Of a stretch of 64,000 bases of DNA, positions 8,056 to 15,962 are shown piece by piece. Within the stretch, counting starts at the first letter, position 1, and each line of letters starts with the position of its first letter. This stretch comes from Bacteroidota bacterium (lineage in GTDB: Bacteria > Bacteroidota > Bacteroidia > Cytophagales > Cyclobacteriaceae): positions 59,282 through 123,281 of the forward strand of contig JAFEAL010000014.1 in the NCBI GenBank assembly GCA_018266435.1. The letters run 5' to 3'. Both the position numbers and the translations under genes were made by a program. The notes under the pieces are model-generated. The model did no database searches and was not told the DNA's origin. It was given only the letters and a program-made list of their open reading frames with translations.

Positions 8056-8811
8056 ATGGAAGATCCAACTGAATCAAACGAAGAACTGGATGTGCGCGTG
8101 TATGCTCCCATTCAGCGGCACGAAATGCTGATCGAACTTTTTAAAGAACTTCCGGTAAGCAACAGTTTTGTTTTCATTAATGATCACGACCCCATTCCCT
8201 TGTATTACGAGTTTCGTTCGATTTACGGTGACGTAGTCGGTTGGGAATACCTTAACCGGGGCGAACGAGAGTGGAAAGTAAAAGTAACCCGCACCGATGC
8301 TTCGCAGGGGCGAGAGTTCACCGGTATTGCCACACTGCTGGACCTGCGCAAGGCCGATGAAAAAGAATGGAAGCAAATTGTTTTTCACCGCTATGGAATG
8401 ATGGAGGAAGACACGACCATGGAACTCATTTCGAAAGAAGACCCGGTAGAAATTCACGGTATTTTCATTATGAAGTTTGAAGGAAAACACCAATGGATTT
8501 ATAAAAAGAAAGAGCCCGGTGAATATGTTATTCACATTACAAAAAAAGCCAAAACCGGTTTAGGCGATGACGGATTTTCGGTGGTAAATGAATTTGACCT
8601 GCGGCCTTTTCCTCCAGCCGAACGCCACGAAATGTTTTACCGGGCTTTTGCCGATATAAAAACAGGCGAAGCATTTGAATTCATTAACGACCATGACCCC
8701 AAACCCTTGTATTACCAAATGGAGGCGGAGAGCAAAGAACCTTTTCGGTGGGAGTATTTGCAAAAGGGCCCGGAGGAGTGGAAGGTAAGGGTGATTAAAG
8801 TAAACGAATGA
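8056..8811 (+). CDS. protein with three tandem DUF2249-like modules
   Basis: About 250 residues made of three repeats of the small DUF2249 fold. The first (LDVRVYAPIQRHEML ... NDHDPIPLYYEF ... WEYLNRGEREWKVKV) and the third (FDLRPFPPAERHEMF ... NDHDPKPLYYQM ... WEYLQKGPEEWKVRV) carry the full HE and NDHDPxPLYY motifs. The middle one (LDLRKADEKEWKQIV ... SKEDPVEIHGIF ... WIYKKKEPGEYVIHI) has kept the frame but lost those motif residues. DUF2249 proteins often occur near hemerythrin and nitrogen-oxide genes. The function is unknown. ATG at 8056 is preferred, but an in-frame GTG at 8035 adds seven residues. The stop overlaps the MFS start by four bases (ATGA). Confidence 0.85.
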   Translation: MEDPTESNEELDVRVYAPIQRHEMLIELFKELPVSNSFVFINDHDPIPLYYEFRSIYGDVVGWEYLNRGEREWKVKVTRTDASQGREFTGIATLLDLRKADEKEWKQIVFHRYGMMEEDTTMELISKEDPVEIHGIFIMKFEGKHQWIYKKKEPGEYVIHITKKAKTGLGDDGFSVVNEFDLRPFPPAERHEMFYRAFADIKTGEAFEFINDHDPKPLYYQMEAESKEPFRWEYLQKGPEEWKVRVIKVNE

Positions 8812-10037
8812 ATACCGAATTGCACAACGAGCAGGCTGTAACCCGGGCTAAAGTACAGGGAACAGTATATTCCATTTTGTTTTTACTGAGTGCATCGCAC
8901 TTTCTGAATGATGCCATGCAAACGCTGATACCGGCCATTTATCCGTTGCTCAAAACAAACTATGGATTGAGTTTTACCCAAATTGGGTTGATCACGTTAA
9001 CCTATCAACTCACCGCCTCGTTGCTTCAGCCGGTAGTAGGATATCTAGCCGATAAAAAATCAAAACCTTATTCATTGGCAGCCGGAATGTGCTTTACCTT
9101 AACCGGGTTAGTATCACTGGCATACTCCGAAAGTTTTACTACTGTTTTAATCTCTGTTGCTTTTGTGGGTGTGGGCTCCTCGGTGTTTCATCCCGAGTCA
9201 TCGCGCATTGCACGCTTTGCTTCGGGTGGCAAGGCCGGACTGGCGCAATCGGTTTTTCAGCTGGGTGGCAATACGGGTACCTCCATCGGCCCATTGCTTG
9301 CTGCTGCCATTATTGTGCCGTTAGGCCAGCACTACATCGCCACTTTTTCCATACTGGCATTCATCGCCATTCTGATGTTATGGAAAGTAGGCAACTGGTC
9401 TAAGAAACAAGATTTCAAAAAAAAGAGTACAACCGATTTGGGCTTGCATAATATCCGCCACCTGTCTAAGAAAAAAACAATATTCACTTTAGGCATATTA
9501 GTAGTGCTTATCTTCTCTAAGTTTTTTTACATGGCCTCCATGCAAAATTACCTCACCTTTTACCTGATCCATCATTTCGGGTTATCCGTTCAGAGTTCGC
9601 AGGTTCATTTGTTTATCTTTTTATTTGCTGTAGCTGTGGGCACTATCATTGGCGGACCGCTGGGTGATAAATACGGGCGCAAAAAAGTAATTTGGATTTC
9701 CATTCTCGGCATCGCGCCTTTTACATTATTGCTGCCGTATGTCAGCCTTATCTGGGCCTCAGTTTTAACGGTGATCATCGGTATCGTATTGGCCTCTGCT
9801 TTTCCGGCTATCATTGTGTATGGTCAGGAACTACTGCCCGGAAAATTGGGCATGGTATCGGGATTATTTTTTGGTTTAGCTTTTGGCATGGGTGCAGTGG
9901 GCTCGTCAGTGCTGGGGGTCTTGGCCGATAAAACCAGTATTGATTTTGTTTTTAAAGCGTGTTCATTTTTGCCCTTGCTCGGATTGTTTGCCGTGTTTCT
10001 GCCCACACTAAAAATCTTTGATCAGAAAACCAACTAA
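8808..10037 (+). CDS. MFS transporter, fosmidomycin-resistance (Fsr)-like
   Basis: A 409-residue, 12-helix major facilitator. The N-terminal stretch SASHFLNDAMQTLIPAIYPLLK and YGLSFTQIGLITLTYQLTAS, then QPVVGYLADKKSKPYSL, are very close to the Fsr subgroup, which exports fosmidomycin in Escherichia coli. GDKYGRKK near residue 285 is the MFS loop motif. Its start codon overlaps the stop of the DUF2249 gene, so the two are made together. The natural substrate is unknown. Drug export is known for the family but not shown for this member. Confidence 0.9.
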   Translation: MNTELHNEQAVTRAKVQGTVYSILFLLSASHFLNDAMQTLIPAIYPLLKTNYGLSFTQIGLITLTYQLTASLLQPVVGYLADKKSKPYSLAAGMCFTLTGLVSLAYSESFTTVLISVAFVGVGSSVFHPESSRIARFASGGKAGLAQSVFQLGGNTGTSIGPLLAAAIIVPLGQHYIATFSILAFIAILMLWKVGNWSKKQDFKKKSTTDLGLHNIRHLSKKKTIFTLGILVVLIFSKFFYMASMQNYLTFYLIHHFGLSVQSSQVHLFIFLFAVAVGTIIGGPLGDKYGRKKVIWISILGIAPFTLLLPYVSLIWASVLTVIIGIVLASAFPAIIVYGQELLPGKLGMVSGLFFGLAFGMGAVGSSVLGVLADKTSIDFVFKACSFLPLLGLFAVFLPTLKIFDQKTN

Positions 10038-10193
10038 ACCGTACGCCTCTTATTTAATACGTTTGCACAATTGGTGCTATAAAAATTCAAAAAAAAAATT
10101 GAGGCTGAGGTAATTCCAGTTATAAAAAATAGATTGGTTTAAGGTCTTTTGCGAATAAAAGCTTATTTGTAATTTTTGCGGCACAAAGATTTA

Positions 10194-10211
10194 TCTTAGT
10201 GTAGACTAAGA
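10194..10211. promoter_or_regulatory. 18-bp inverted repeat upstream of the GltB-type flavoprotein
   Basis: TCTTAGT-GTAG-ACTAAGA is a perfect 7-bp-arm inverted repeat with a four-base centre, about 45-60 bases before the ATG at 10256. It lies in the 218-base gap after the MFS gene. It looks like a repressor operator, and no regulator gene is adjacent. Confidence 0.45.
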
Positions 10212-10255
10212 CCTGAAGATGTACTCCAATTTAATCACCACAAAAAACTAAAGCC

Positions 10256-11863
10256 ATGCGCAAACAGTTCGTAGTTATTTCAAGCCTGATGCTGGTGGTC
10301 ACGCTGGCTCTGGCGCTGTTTATGAACCGTAACTGGAGTGTCTTTTTTGTTGTGATACTGATGCTCACCGTTATGGGATACGAGGACATGTTTCAAAAAA
10401 AACATACCATCCGAAGAATCTACCCGCTCTTTGGGAGGCTTCGTTATTTGTTGGAAGAACTCAGGCCCAAGATGTACCAATACTTCATTGAATCTGACAT
10501 TGACGGAAAGCCGATTAACCGAGTTGACCGGTCGACCATTTACCAACGATCAAAAAAAGAATTGGAGACCATTCCATTCGGAACGCAGTTAGATGTGTAT
10601 GCCGAAGGCTATGAGTGGATGTGCCATTCAGTGGCGCCCAAAGCGTTTGAAACACTGAATCAAAACCCGCGTGTGCTTTTTGGAAATAAAGATTGTACAC
10701 AACCGTATTTGGCAAGCATTTTTAATATTTCAGCCATGAGTTATGGCTCGTTAAGTCCGCAAGCCGTAGAGGCTATGAACGGAGGAGCTAAAATTGGAGG
10801 ATTTGCACAAAACACGGGTGAAGGAGGGTTGAGCCCCTACCATACTAAACAAGGAGGAGATTTGATCTGGCAGATTGGCACGGGCTATTTTGGATGCCGG
10901 GACGAAAAGGGGAATTTTAATCCGGAATTATTTACCGAAAAGGCCAGGCACCCCCATGTGAAAATGATTGAATTGAAAATTTCGCAAGGAGCTAAGCCGG
11001 GTCACGGAGGAATTTTGCCCGCCTCAAAAAATACCGAAGAAATAGCCAAGATCCGTCATGTAAAACCGCACACCAAAGTTTCTTCACCACCTTATCACTC
11101 GGCATTTAACACCCCGTTGGAGTTGATTCAGTTTATTAAAAAACTCAGAGAACTTTCAGGAGGGAAACCCGTGGGTTTCAAATTGTGTATTGGTCACAAA
11201 GCAGAATTTATATCGATTTGTCAGGCCATGATTAACCTGGGCATTTACCCCGACTTCATTACAGTGGATGGGGGCGAAGGAGGCACCGGAGCTGCACCCC
11301 AGGAGTTTTCTAATTACATAGGCGCACCGATGTTGGACGGGCTCGCTTTTGTACATAATATTTTAACCGGATTGGATATTCGCCAACACATCCGAATTAT
11401 TGCGGCCGGCAAAATTACTTCCGCATTTCACATTGCCCGCGCCATGGCTTTGGGAGCTGACACCTGCAACTCGGCCCGCGCCATGATGATGGCCATTGGG
11501 TGTATTCAAGCTTTGCTATGCAATACCAATCGTTGCCCCACCGGCATAGCCACTCAAGACCCCAACTTAACAGTAGGACTGGATGTTGACGATAAGAAAG
11601 TGCGCTTGGCTAATTTTCAGGCAGGTACTGTCAAAAATTTTGTTGAAATGCTAGGCGCATCGGGTTTGGATGAAATGAAGAACATCACCCGGTCACACAT
11701 TTACCGAAGGGTTTCGCTGAACCAAATGGTTACCTACGAAGAAATTTTTCCTTCGGTAGCCGTAGGAGCAATGCTGACGGGGGAAATTCCTGAAAAATAT
11801 AAATCAGACTTTGCTCATGCTGACATGAACCGGTGGGGTATTTCGCCTGTGAAACAGGTTTAA
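10256..11863 (+). CDS. membrane-anchored FMN-binding glutamate synthase-family protein
   Basis: A 535-residue protein of the GltB central-domain type. Residues 1-40 form one or two membrane helices. The rest is the FMN-binding barrel with AMSYGSLSPQAVEAMNGGA, NTGEGGLSPYH, KISQGAKPGHGGILP and DGGEGGTGAAP. Cysteines 416, 422 and 427 (C-x5-C-x4-C) match the 3Fe-4S ligands of glutamate synthase. The N-terminal glutaminase domain and the C-terminal beta-helix of true GOGAT are absent. It may use free ammonia or another electron-transfer reaction, and the family is often annotated only as 'FMN-binding glutamate synthase family'. It is transcribed alone, with a palindrome upstream. Confidence 0.88.
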   Translation: MRKQFVVISSLMLVVTLALALFMNRNWSVFFVVILMLTVMGYEDMFQKKHTIRRIYPLFGRLRYLLEELRPKMYQYFIESDIDGKPINRVDRSTIYQRSKKELETIPFGTQLDVYAEGYEWMCHSVAPKAFETLNQNPRVLFGNKDCTQPYLASIFNISAMSYGSLSPQAVEAMNGGAKIGGFAQNTGEGGLSPYHTKQGGDLIWQIGTGYFGCRDEKGNFNPELFTEKARHPHVKMIELKISQGAKPGHGGILPASKNTEEIAKIRHVKPHTKVSSPPYHSAFNTPLELIQFIKKLRELSGGKPVGFKLCIGHKAEFISICQAMINLGIYPDFITVDGGEGGTGAAPQEFSNYIGAPMLDGLAFVHNILTGLDIRQHIRIIAAGKITSAFHIARAMALGADTCNSARAMMMAIGCIQALLCNTNRCPTGIATQDPNLTVGLDVDDKKVRLANFQAGTVKNFVEMLGASGLDEMKNITRSHIYRRVSLNQMVTYEEIFPSVAVGAMLTGEIPEKYKSDFAHADMNRWGISPVKQV

Positions 11864-11908
11864 CCTGGGCGTGTCAGTTATATCAGGTCAGCGTGAGAGG
11901 AGCGTGTG

Positions 11909-12415
11909 TTAGTTCGTCAACGCATCAAAATCAAAACCGGCTCTTTCCAATGCCCGCTTGGCAGCCTCTAATGCATACTCCGCTTGGTTGTGCGGATGCA
12001 CCGGCACCTCAGTTGTGTTTTTTAGTTTTTCCAAAATTGCCTGAGTCTCTCCGGCAGTTAATTTTTCGCATACATCATACATTCCACCCGGCTCTTCTTC
12101 GAGAAGATCATGTTTTTCTAACACGTACCGCACCACCCTGATCACGTCAGCACTGGGCGGAACAACCATCAAAGAAGTTAGTGCCCCGTGGTCAAGGCGC
12201 AGTTTGGCGGCCAGTGGCAGCGGATTGCCTCCGTTGATCTTTTGCGCAGCCGGAAAAAGTATCTTCTCTTCCATTTTGATGTGTTTCAATAGCCCCGTGC
12301 GGAACTGATGATAAAAATCCATTTGAATTTCGAGTTCGTTTTCGGTAGCCTTATCCAATAAGGCTTCAATCCTGCGATGATCGTTAGTAAAAAAATGATA
12401 AAGTGGTTTATTCAT
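11909..12415 (-). CDS. hemerythrin HHE domain protein
   Basis: A 168-residue four-helix protein with a candidate di-iron site: H13 (NDHRRIE), H45 and E49 (LKHIKMEE), H76 (LDHG), H102 and E106 (EKHDLLEEE). This arrangement matches bacterial hemerythrin/HHE proteins that bind oxygen or nitric oxide or protect iron-sulfur centres. A further HPH lies near residue 140. It is transcribed toward the flavoprotein gene. Its presence beside DUF2249 proteins recurs in bacteria that meet nitric oxide. A role in nitrosative stress is inference. Confidence 0.88.
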   Translation of the reverse strand: MNKPLYHFFTNDHRRIEALLDKATENELEIQMDFYHQFRTGLLKHIKMEEKILFPAAQKINGGNPLPLAAKLRLDHGALTSLMVVPPSADVIRVVRYVLEKHDLLEEEPGGMYDVCEKLTAGETQAILEKLKNTTEVPVHPHNQAEYALEAAKRALERAGFDFDALTN

Positions 12416-12573
12416 ACGCGTTCAATGGATAATGCAAAATAAAGCATTATGAATTGACCAAAGTACTGACCCGGCTGGTGAGAAAAAAGACCGGCTGCCT
12501 AATTGATTTTTTGTTGATGGCAAAACCTTTTTTGTATCCACAGAATCTTAGCCAAAACCGCAATAAGGTAAAA

Positions 12574-12603
12574 TTGTTAATTAAACCGCTCATTGTATAT
12601 TTG
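12574..12603 (+). promoter_or_regulatory. Bacteroidota-type promoter of the bamD-omega-coaBC-porD run
   Basis: TTG at 12574-12576, 19 bases, then TATATTTG at 12596-12603 matches TTG-N19-TAnnTTTG exactly. The predicted transcript start near 12610 gives a leader of about 24 bases to the ATG at 12634. This also supports that start over the longer open frame from 12454. Confidence 0.72.
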
Positions 12604-12633
12604 CAGGCTTATTCGGGCACAAAATCAGTTTTA

Positions 12634-13476
12634 ATGCATTTTTTGACTTCTTCGGCTATCCAAAAATTATTCTTGCTGCTTATTCTTGCTGCCGTTGCAT
12701 TGTCGTGCAGCCGGTTTAGGAGAATTGAGCGCAGCGAAGACTGGCGTTTGAAGTACGAGGCCGGACAAAATTATTTTAAGAAAAAGGATTATTACCACAC
12801 CTCTATCCTGTTTGAGCAGATTTTGCCTATTGTTCGTGGTCTGCCCGAAGGAGAGAAAGTAGAGTTTTACCTGGCGTATTGCCAGTACTACCAAAAGACG
12901 TATTTGCTGGCATCTAACCAGTTCAAAGTTTTCTATGAAACATACGGACGCAGCCAATTGGCAGAAGAAGCCTACTTCATGTATGCGTATGCGCTGTACA
13001 TGGCTTCGCCAGATGCTCAACTTGACCAGAAAAGCAGCATCGAAGCCATGCAGGCCATGCAAAATTTTTTAAACCAGTTTGCCGGCAGCCAGTTTTCTGA
13101 CAAAGCCTCTGAGGTGGTTGCTAAAAGTCAGGTAAAACTGGAAAAAAAAGAATTTGATAATGTCATGTTGTATTATAAAATGAGGTATTATCATGCGTCT
13201 GTTATTGCCATTACCAACTTTAGAAAAACATTTCCTGATTCAAAATTTCTTGAACAAATGGCCTACCTTAAAATACAAGCTGAGTATAAATTTGCTCAGC
13301 AAAGTATTCCATCTAAACAGTTAGAAAGGTACCAAACCACCTTAGAATACTATCAGGAAATGCTCGACAGTTTTCCCAACAGCAATTATCTTAAAGAGGC
13401 GCAACAATACTATACCTCAAGTCTTAATCAAATAAATTTTTTAAAAGCAAAATCGTCTGTTACAACTAAAAATTAA
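12634..13476 (+). CDS. bamD: outer membrane protein assembly factor BamD-like lipoprotein
   Basis: A 280-residue lipoprotein with signal peptide ending in VALSC (lipidated C25), followed by TPR-like helical repeats. FKKKDYYHTSILFEQIL, YYKMRYYHASVIAITNF and LERYQTTLEYYQEMLDSFPNSNY are typical of Bacteroidota BamD (YfiO). In the BAM complex it helps insert beta-barrel proteins into the outer membrane from the periplasm. The start at 12634 was chosen because it gives a normal signal peptide and lies just after the promoter. It leads a compact run with the omega subunit 6 bases downstream. Confidence 0.88.
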   Translation: MHFLTSSAIQKLFLLLILAAVALSCSRFRRIERSEDWRLKYEAGQNYFKKKDYYHTSILFEQILPIVRGLPEGEKVEFYLAYCQYYQKTYLLASNQFKVFYETYGRSQLAEEAYFMYAYALYMASPDAQLDQKSSIEAMQAMQNFLNQFAGSQFSDKASEVVAKSQVKLEKKEFDNVMLYYKMRYYHASVIAITNFRKTFPDSKFLEQMAYLKIQAEYKFAQQSIPSKQLERYQTTLEYYQEMLDSFPNSNYLKEAQQYYTSSLNQINFLKAKSSVTTKN

Positions 13477-13482
13477 TCATTT

Positions 13483-13812
13483 ATGGCAACTCAACCGTCC
13501 ATTATCACCCGCGATGTAGAAAAAATTTCGGCTCCCACCGGAAACTTGTATAGATCAGTGGTGGTGATTTCAAAGCGAGCAAAACAAATATCGGTAAACC
13601 TGAAAGAAGAACTGAACAATAAACTTTCAGAGTTTGCTACCACCGTTGATAACTTAGAAGAGGTTTTTGAAAACCGCGAACAAATTGAGATCTCTAAGTT
13701 TTACGAACGCATGCCCAAGCCCACGACTACTGCCACCGAAGAGTTTTTGGAAGGCAAACTGAACTTCCGCATGCGCGAAGTTGAGCCGGCTGAAGAAACC
13801 AAAGCAGGATAA
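13483..13812 (+). CDS. rpoZ: DNA-directed RNA polymerase subunit omega (Rpb6-like)
   Basis: A 109-residue protein of the Bacteroidota omega family. The core NLYRSVVVISKRAKQISVNLKEEL corresponds to the Rpb6/omega segment that clamps the beta-prime C terminus and supports polymerase assembly. The acidic C-terminal tail is variable. It lies between bamD and coaBC with 6-base and 5-base spacings, a gene order common in this phylum. Sequence similarity to proteobacterial RpoZ is low, so motif and context carry the call. Confidence 0.87.
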   Translation: MATQPSIITRDVEKISAPTGNLYRSVVVISKRAKQISVNLKEELNNKLSEFATTVDNLEEVFENREQIEISKFYERMPKPTTTATEEFLEGKLNFRMREVEPAEETKAG

Positions 13813-13817
13813 ATACC

Positions 13818-15020
13818 ATGTTGTCCGGCAAGCGAATATTGCTGGGAGTTACAGGGAGCATAGCTGCATACAAAGCGGCTGTGTTGGTTCGTTTGTTGGT
13901 GAAAGCCGGTGCTGACGTGAAAGTGATCATGACCCCTTCGGCAAAAGAGTTTATCACTCCGCTCACCTTATCCACACTTTCTAAAAACCCGGTAGAGTCT
14001 GATTTTGTTAAAGATCAATCAGGCGTATGGAGCAATCATGTTGAGTTAGGCTTATGGGCTGATGTGTTAATGATTGCACCGGCTTCGGCCAATACCGTTG
14101 CTAAAATGGCCAATGGATTTTGTGACAATCTATTATCCGCTGTTTACCTGAGCGCACGATGCCCCGTTTTTTTCGCTCCGGCTATGGATTTAGATATGTT
14201 ACAACACCAGTCCACACAGACCAACATCAACCGGTTGGTTTCGTTTGGCAATCACCTGATTAACCCTGAATACGGAGAGTTGGCCAGCGGATTGACCGGC
14301 ACCGGTAGAATGGCCGAACCTGAAGAAATAGTGATCCAACTGAAATCTTTTTTTTCAACCAACCTAAGGCTAAAAGGCAAGAAAGCACTCGTTACAGCAG
14401 GCCCCACTTACGAAGCTATTGACCCGGTGCGATTTATTGGGAATAATTCAACCGGAAAAATGGGGTTTGCCATTGCCGAAGAATTGGCCCGGCAAGGTGC
14501 CGAAGTAAATTTGATTTCCGGGCCCACTCATCTCAGCCTTTCTGTACCCAATGTAACCATCACTAAAATTACTTCGGCCGATGACATGCACCGCGAAGCG
14601 CTGAAGCACTTTCCTGCATCCGATATTGCTGTACTCTCTGCGGCTGTTGCTGATTTTAAACCTTTGACCAAAGCAGATCAGAAAATAAAAAAATCAACTG
14701 CCGGATTGACGATTGAACTAATTCAAAATCCCGACATTGCGGCCGATCTTGGTAAAATGAAAAGAGAAGACCAGTTTATTGTAGGGTTTGCCTTAGAAAC
14801 AGAAAACGAACAAGCCCATGCCGAAAAAAAGATTAAGGCTAAAAATTTTGACTTAATCGTACTTAACTCACTCAATGACAAAGGGGCAGGCTTTGGGCAT
14901 GATACCAACCGGATTACGCTAATTGACAAAAAACTAAACGCCACAAAATTTTCTTTAAAAAATAAGAAAGAAGTTGCCATTGACATCGTTAATGCCATCA
15001 GTGAACACATTCATGCATAA
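13818..15020 (+). CDS. coaBC: bifunctional phosphopantothenoylcysteine decarboxylase/phosphopantothenate-cysteine ligase
   Basis: A 400-residue coenzyme A biosynthesis enzyme. The N-terminal CoaC flavoprotein domain shows LLGVTGSIAAYKA, H74 in WSNHVELG and PASANTVAKMANG. The C-terminal CoaB domain shows KALVTAGPTYEAIDPVRFIGNNSTGKMG and AAVADFKP. At the CoaC sites that are Asn (PAMN) and Cys (ACG) in Escherichia coli, this protein has D124 (PAMDLDM) and S157 (ELASGLTGTGRM). The stop overlaps the porD start by eight bases. Confidence 0.95.
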   Translation: MLSGKRILLGVTGSIAAYKAAVLVRLLVKAGADVKVIMTPSAKEFITPLTLSTLSKNPVESDFVKDQSGVWSNHVELGLWADVLMIAPASANTVAKMANGFCDNLLSAVYLSARCPVFFAPAMDLDMLQHQSTQTNINRLVSFGNHLINPEYGELASGLTGTGRMAEPEEIVIQLKSFFSTNLRLKGKKALVTAGPTYEAIDPVRFIGNNSTGKMGFAIAEELARQGAEVNLISGPTHLSLSVPNVTITKITSADDMHREALKHFPASDIAVLSAAVADFKPLTKADQKIKKSTAGLTIELIQNPDIAADLGKMKREDQFIVGFALETENEQAHAEKKIKAKNFDLIVLNSLNDKGAGFGHDTNRITLIDKKLNATKFSLKNKKEVAIDIVNAISEHIHA

Positions 15021-15900
15021 GTACCTGCTCATCGCAATACTTTTGGTTGGAAAGAGCCAAGCCCAGGAATTGAACTGTAAAGTCACCATCAATGCTGACC
15101 AGGTTCAGACTTCTGACCGCTCAGTATTTAAAGACATGGAAAAATCATTTGCCGCTTTTCTCAACTCACGAAAATGGACAAACGATGTGTTTAAGCAGTA
15201 TGAGAAAATAAACTGCACAATTTTTATCAACATCAGCCCGATTCAAGCCATAGGCAGTTATACCGCCAGCGCACAAGTGGTGGCTTCGCGTCCGGTTTAC
15301 AACACCAATTATGAAACGGTTTTATTGAATTTTGCCGACCGTGAGTTTGAATTTGAATACATTGAATCGCAGCCGATGGATTATAGCGACAACTCGTACA
15401 CAAACAACCTCACTTCCATGTTGGCATTTTATGCCTATACCATATTAGCTTATGATTATGATTCGTTTAGCGAGATGGGGGGTAATCCCTTTGTGCAAAA
15501 AATGTTGCAGGTAGTAAACAATGCACAGACCAGCACGCACCCGGGGTGGGTGGCACTGGGCAGCAACCGCAGCCGCTATGCACTAATGGATAACCTTAAT
15601 AACTCACAAATGGCAGACATGCGAAAAATTTCATACAAATACCATCGCCTGGCACTTGATAACTTCAGCAAAAACCCTGACCAGGGACGCGAGCAAATTT
15701 TAGAGGCACTTCGCACCGTGAAAAAAGTGTGGAATATATTTCCTACGGCTATTGCCATTATAGCATTCTTCGATACCAAAGCCAATGAGCTGACCAATGT
15801 TTTTTCAGACGGAAACCTGAACGTGAGGCGCGAAGCCTACGACATTGTGAGTCTGCTTGACCCCAAACGAACTACCTACCAAAAGATGGTGTCTAACTGA
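15013..15900 (+). CDS. porD: PorD/DUF4835 family type IX secretion-associated protein
   Basis: A 295-residue secreted protein with signal peptide MHKYLLIAILLVGKSQAQ. The mature N terminus ELNCKVTINADQVQTSDRSVF is the DUF4835 hallmark. This family includes PorD, linked to the type IX secretion system of Bacteroidota. ADREFEFEYIESQPMDYSDNSY and the YTILAYDYDSFSEMGGNPF segment follow. The start at 15013 overlaps the coaBC stop and yields a proper signal peptide, so the upstream in-frame ATG at 14974 is not used. Its direct role in secretion is not well defined in the family. Confidence 0.88.
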   Translation: MHKYLLIAILLVGKSQAQELNCKVTINADQVQTSDRSVFKDMEKSFAAFLNSRKWTNDVFKQYEKINCTIFINISPIQAIGSYTASAQVVASRPVYNTNYETVLLNFADREFEFEYIESQPMDYSDNSYTNNLTSMLAFYAYTILAYDYDSFSEMGGNPFVQKMLQVVNNAQTSTHPGWVALGSNRSRYALMDNLNNSQMADMRKISYKYHRLALDNFSKNPDQGREQILEALRTVKKVWNIFPTAIAIIAFFDTKANELTNVFSDGNLNVRREAYDIVSLLDPKRTTYQKMVSN

Positions 15901-15918
15901 TACAACATTGTAGGTTTC

Positions 15919-15950
15919 TTTTGAAGTAAAGGCGTTGTGGCCTATCTTGC
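15919..15950 (+). promoter_or_regulatory. probable recN promoter
   Basis: TTTTG at 15919-15923, 19 bases, then TATCTTGC at 15943-15950 fits the Bacteroidota pattern with one mismatch in the -7 box. The predicted start is only a few bases before the ATG at 15963, which would make the recN mRNA almost leaderless. Confidence 0.55.
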
Positions 15951-15962
15951 TTCCCTTATTTT

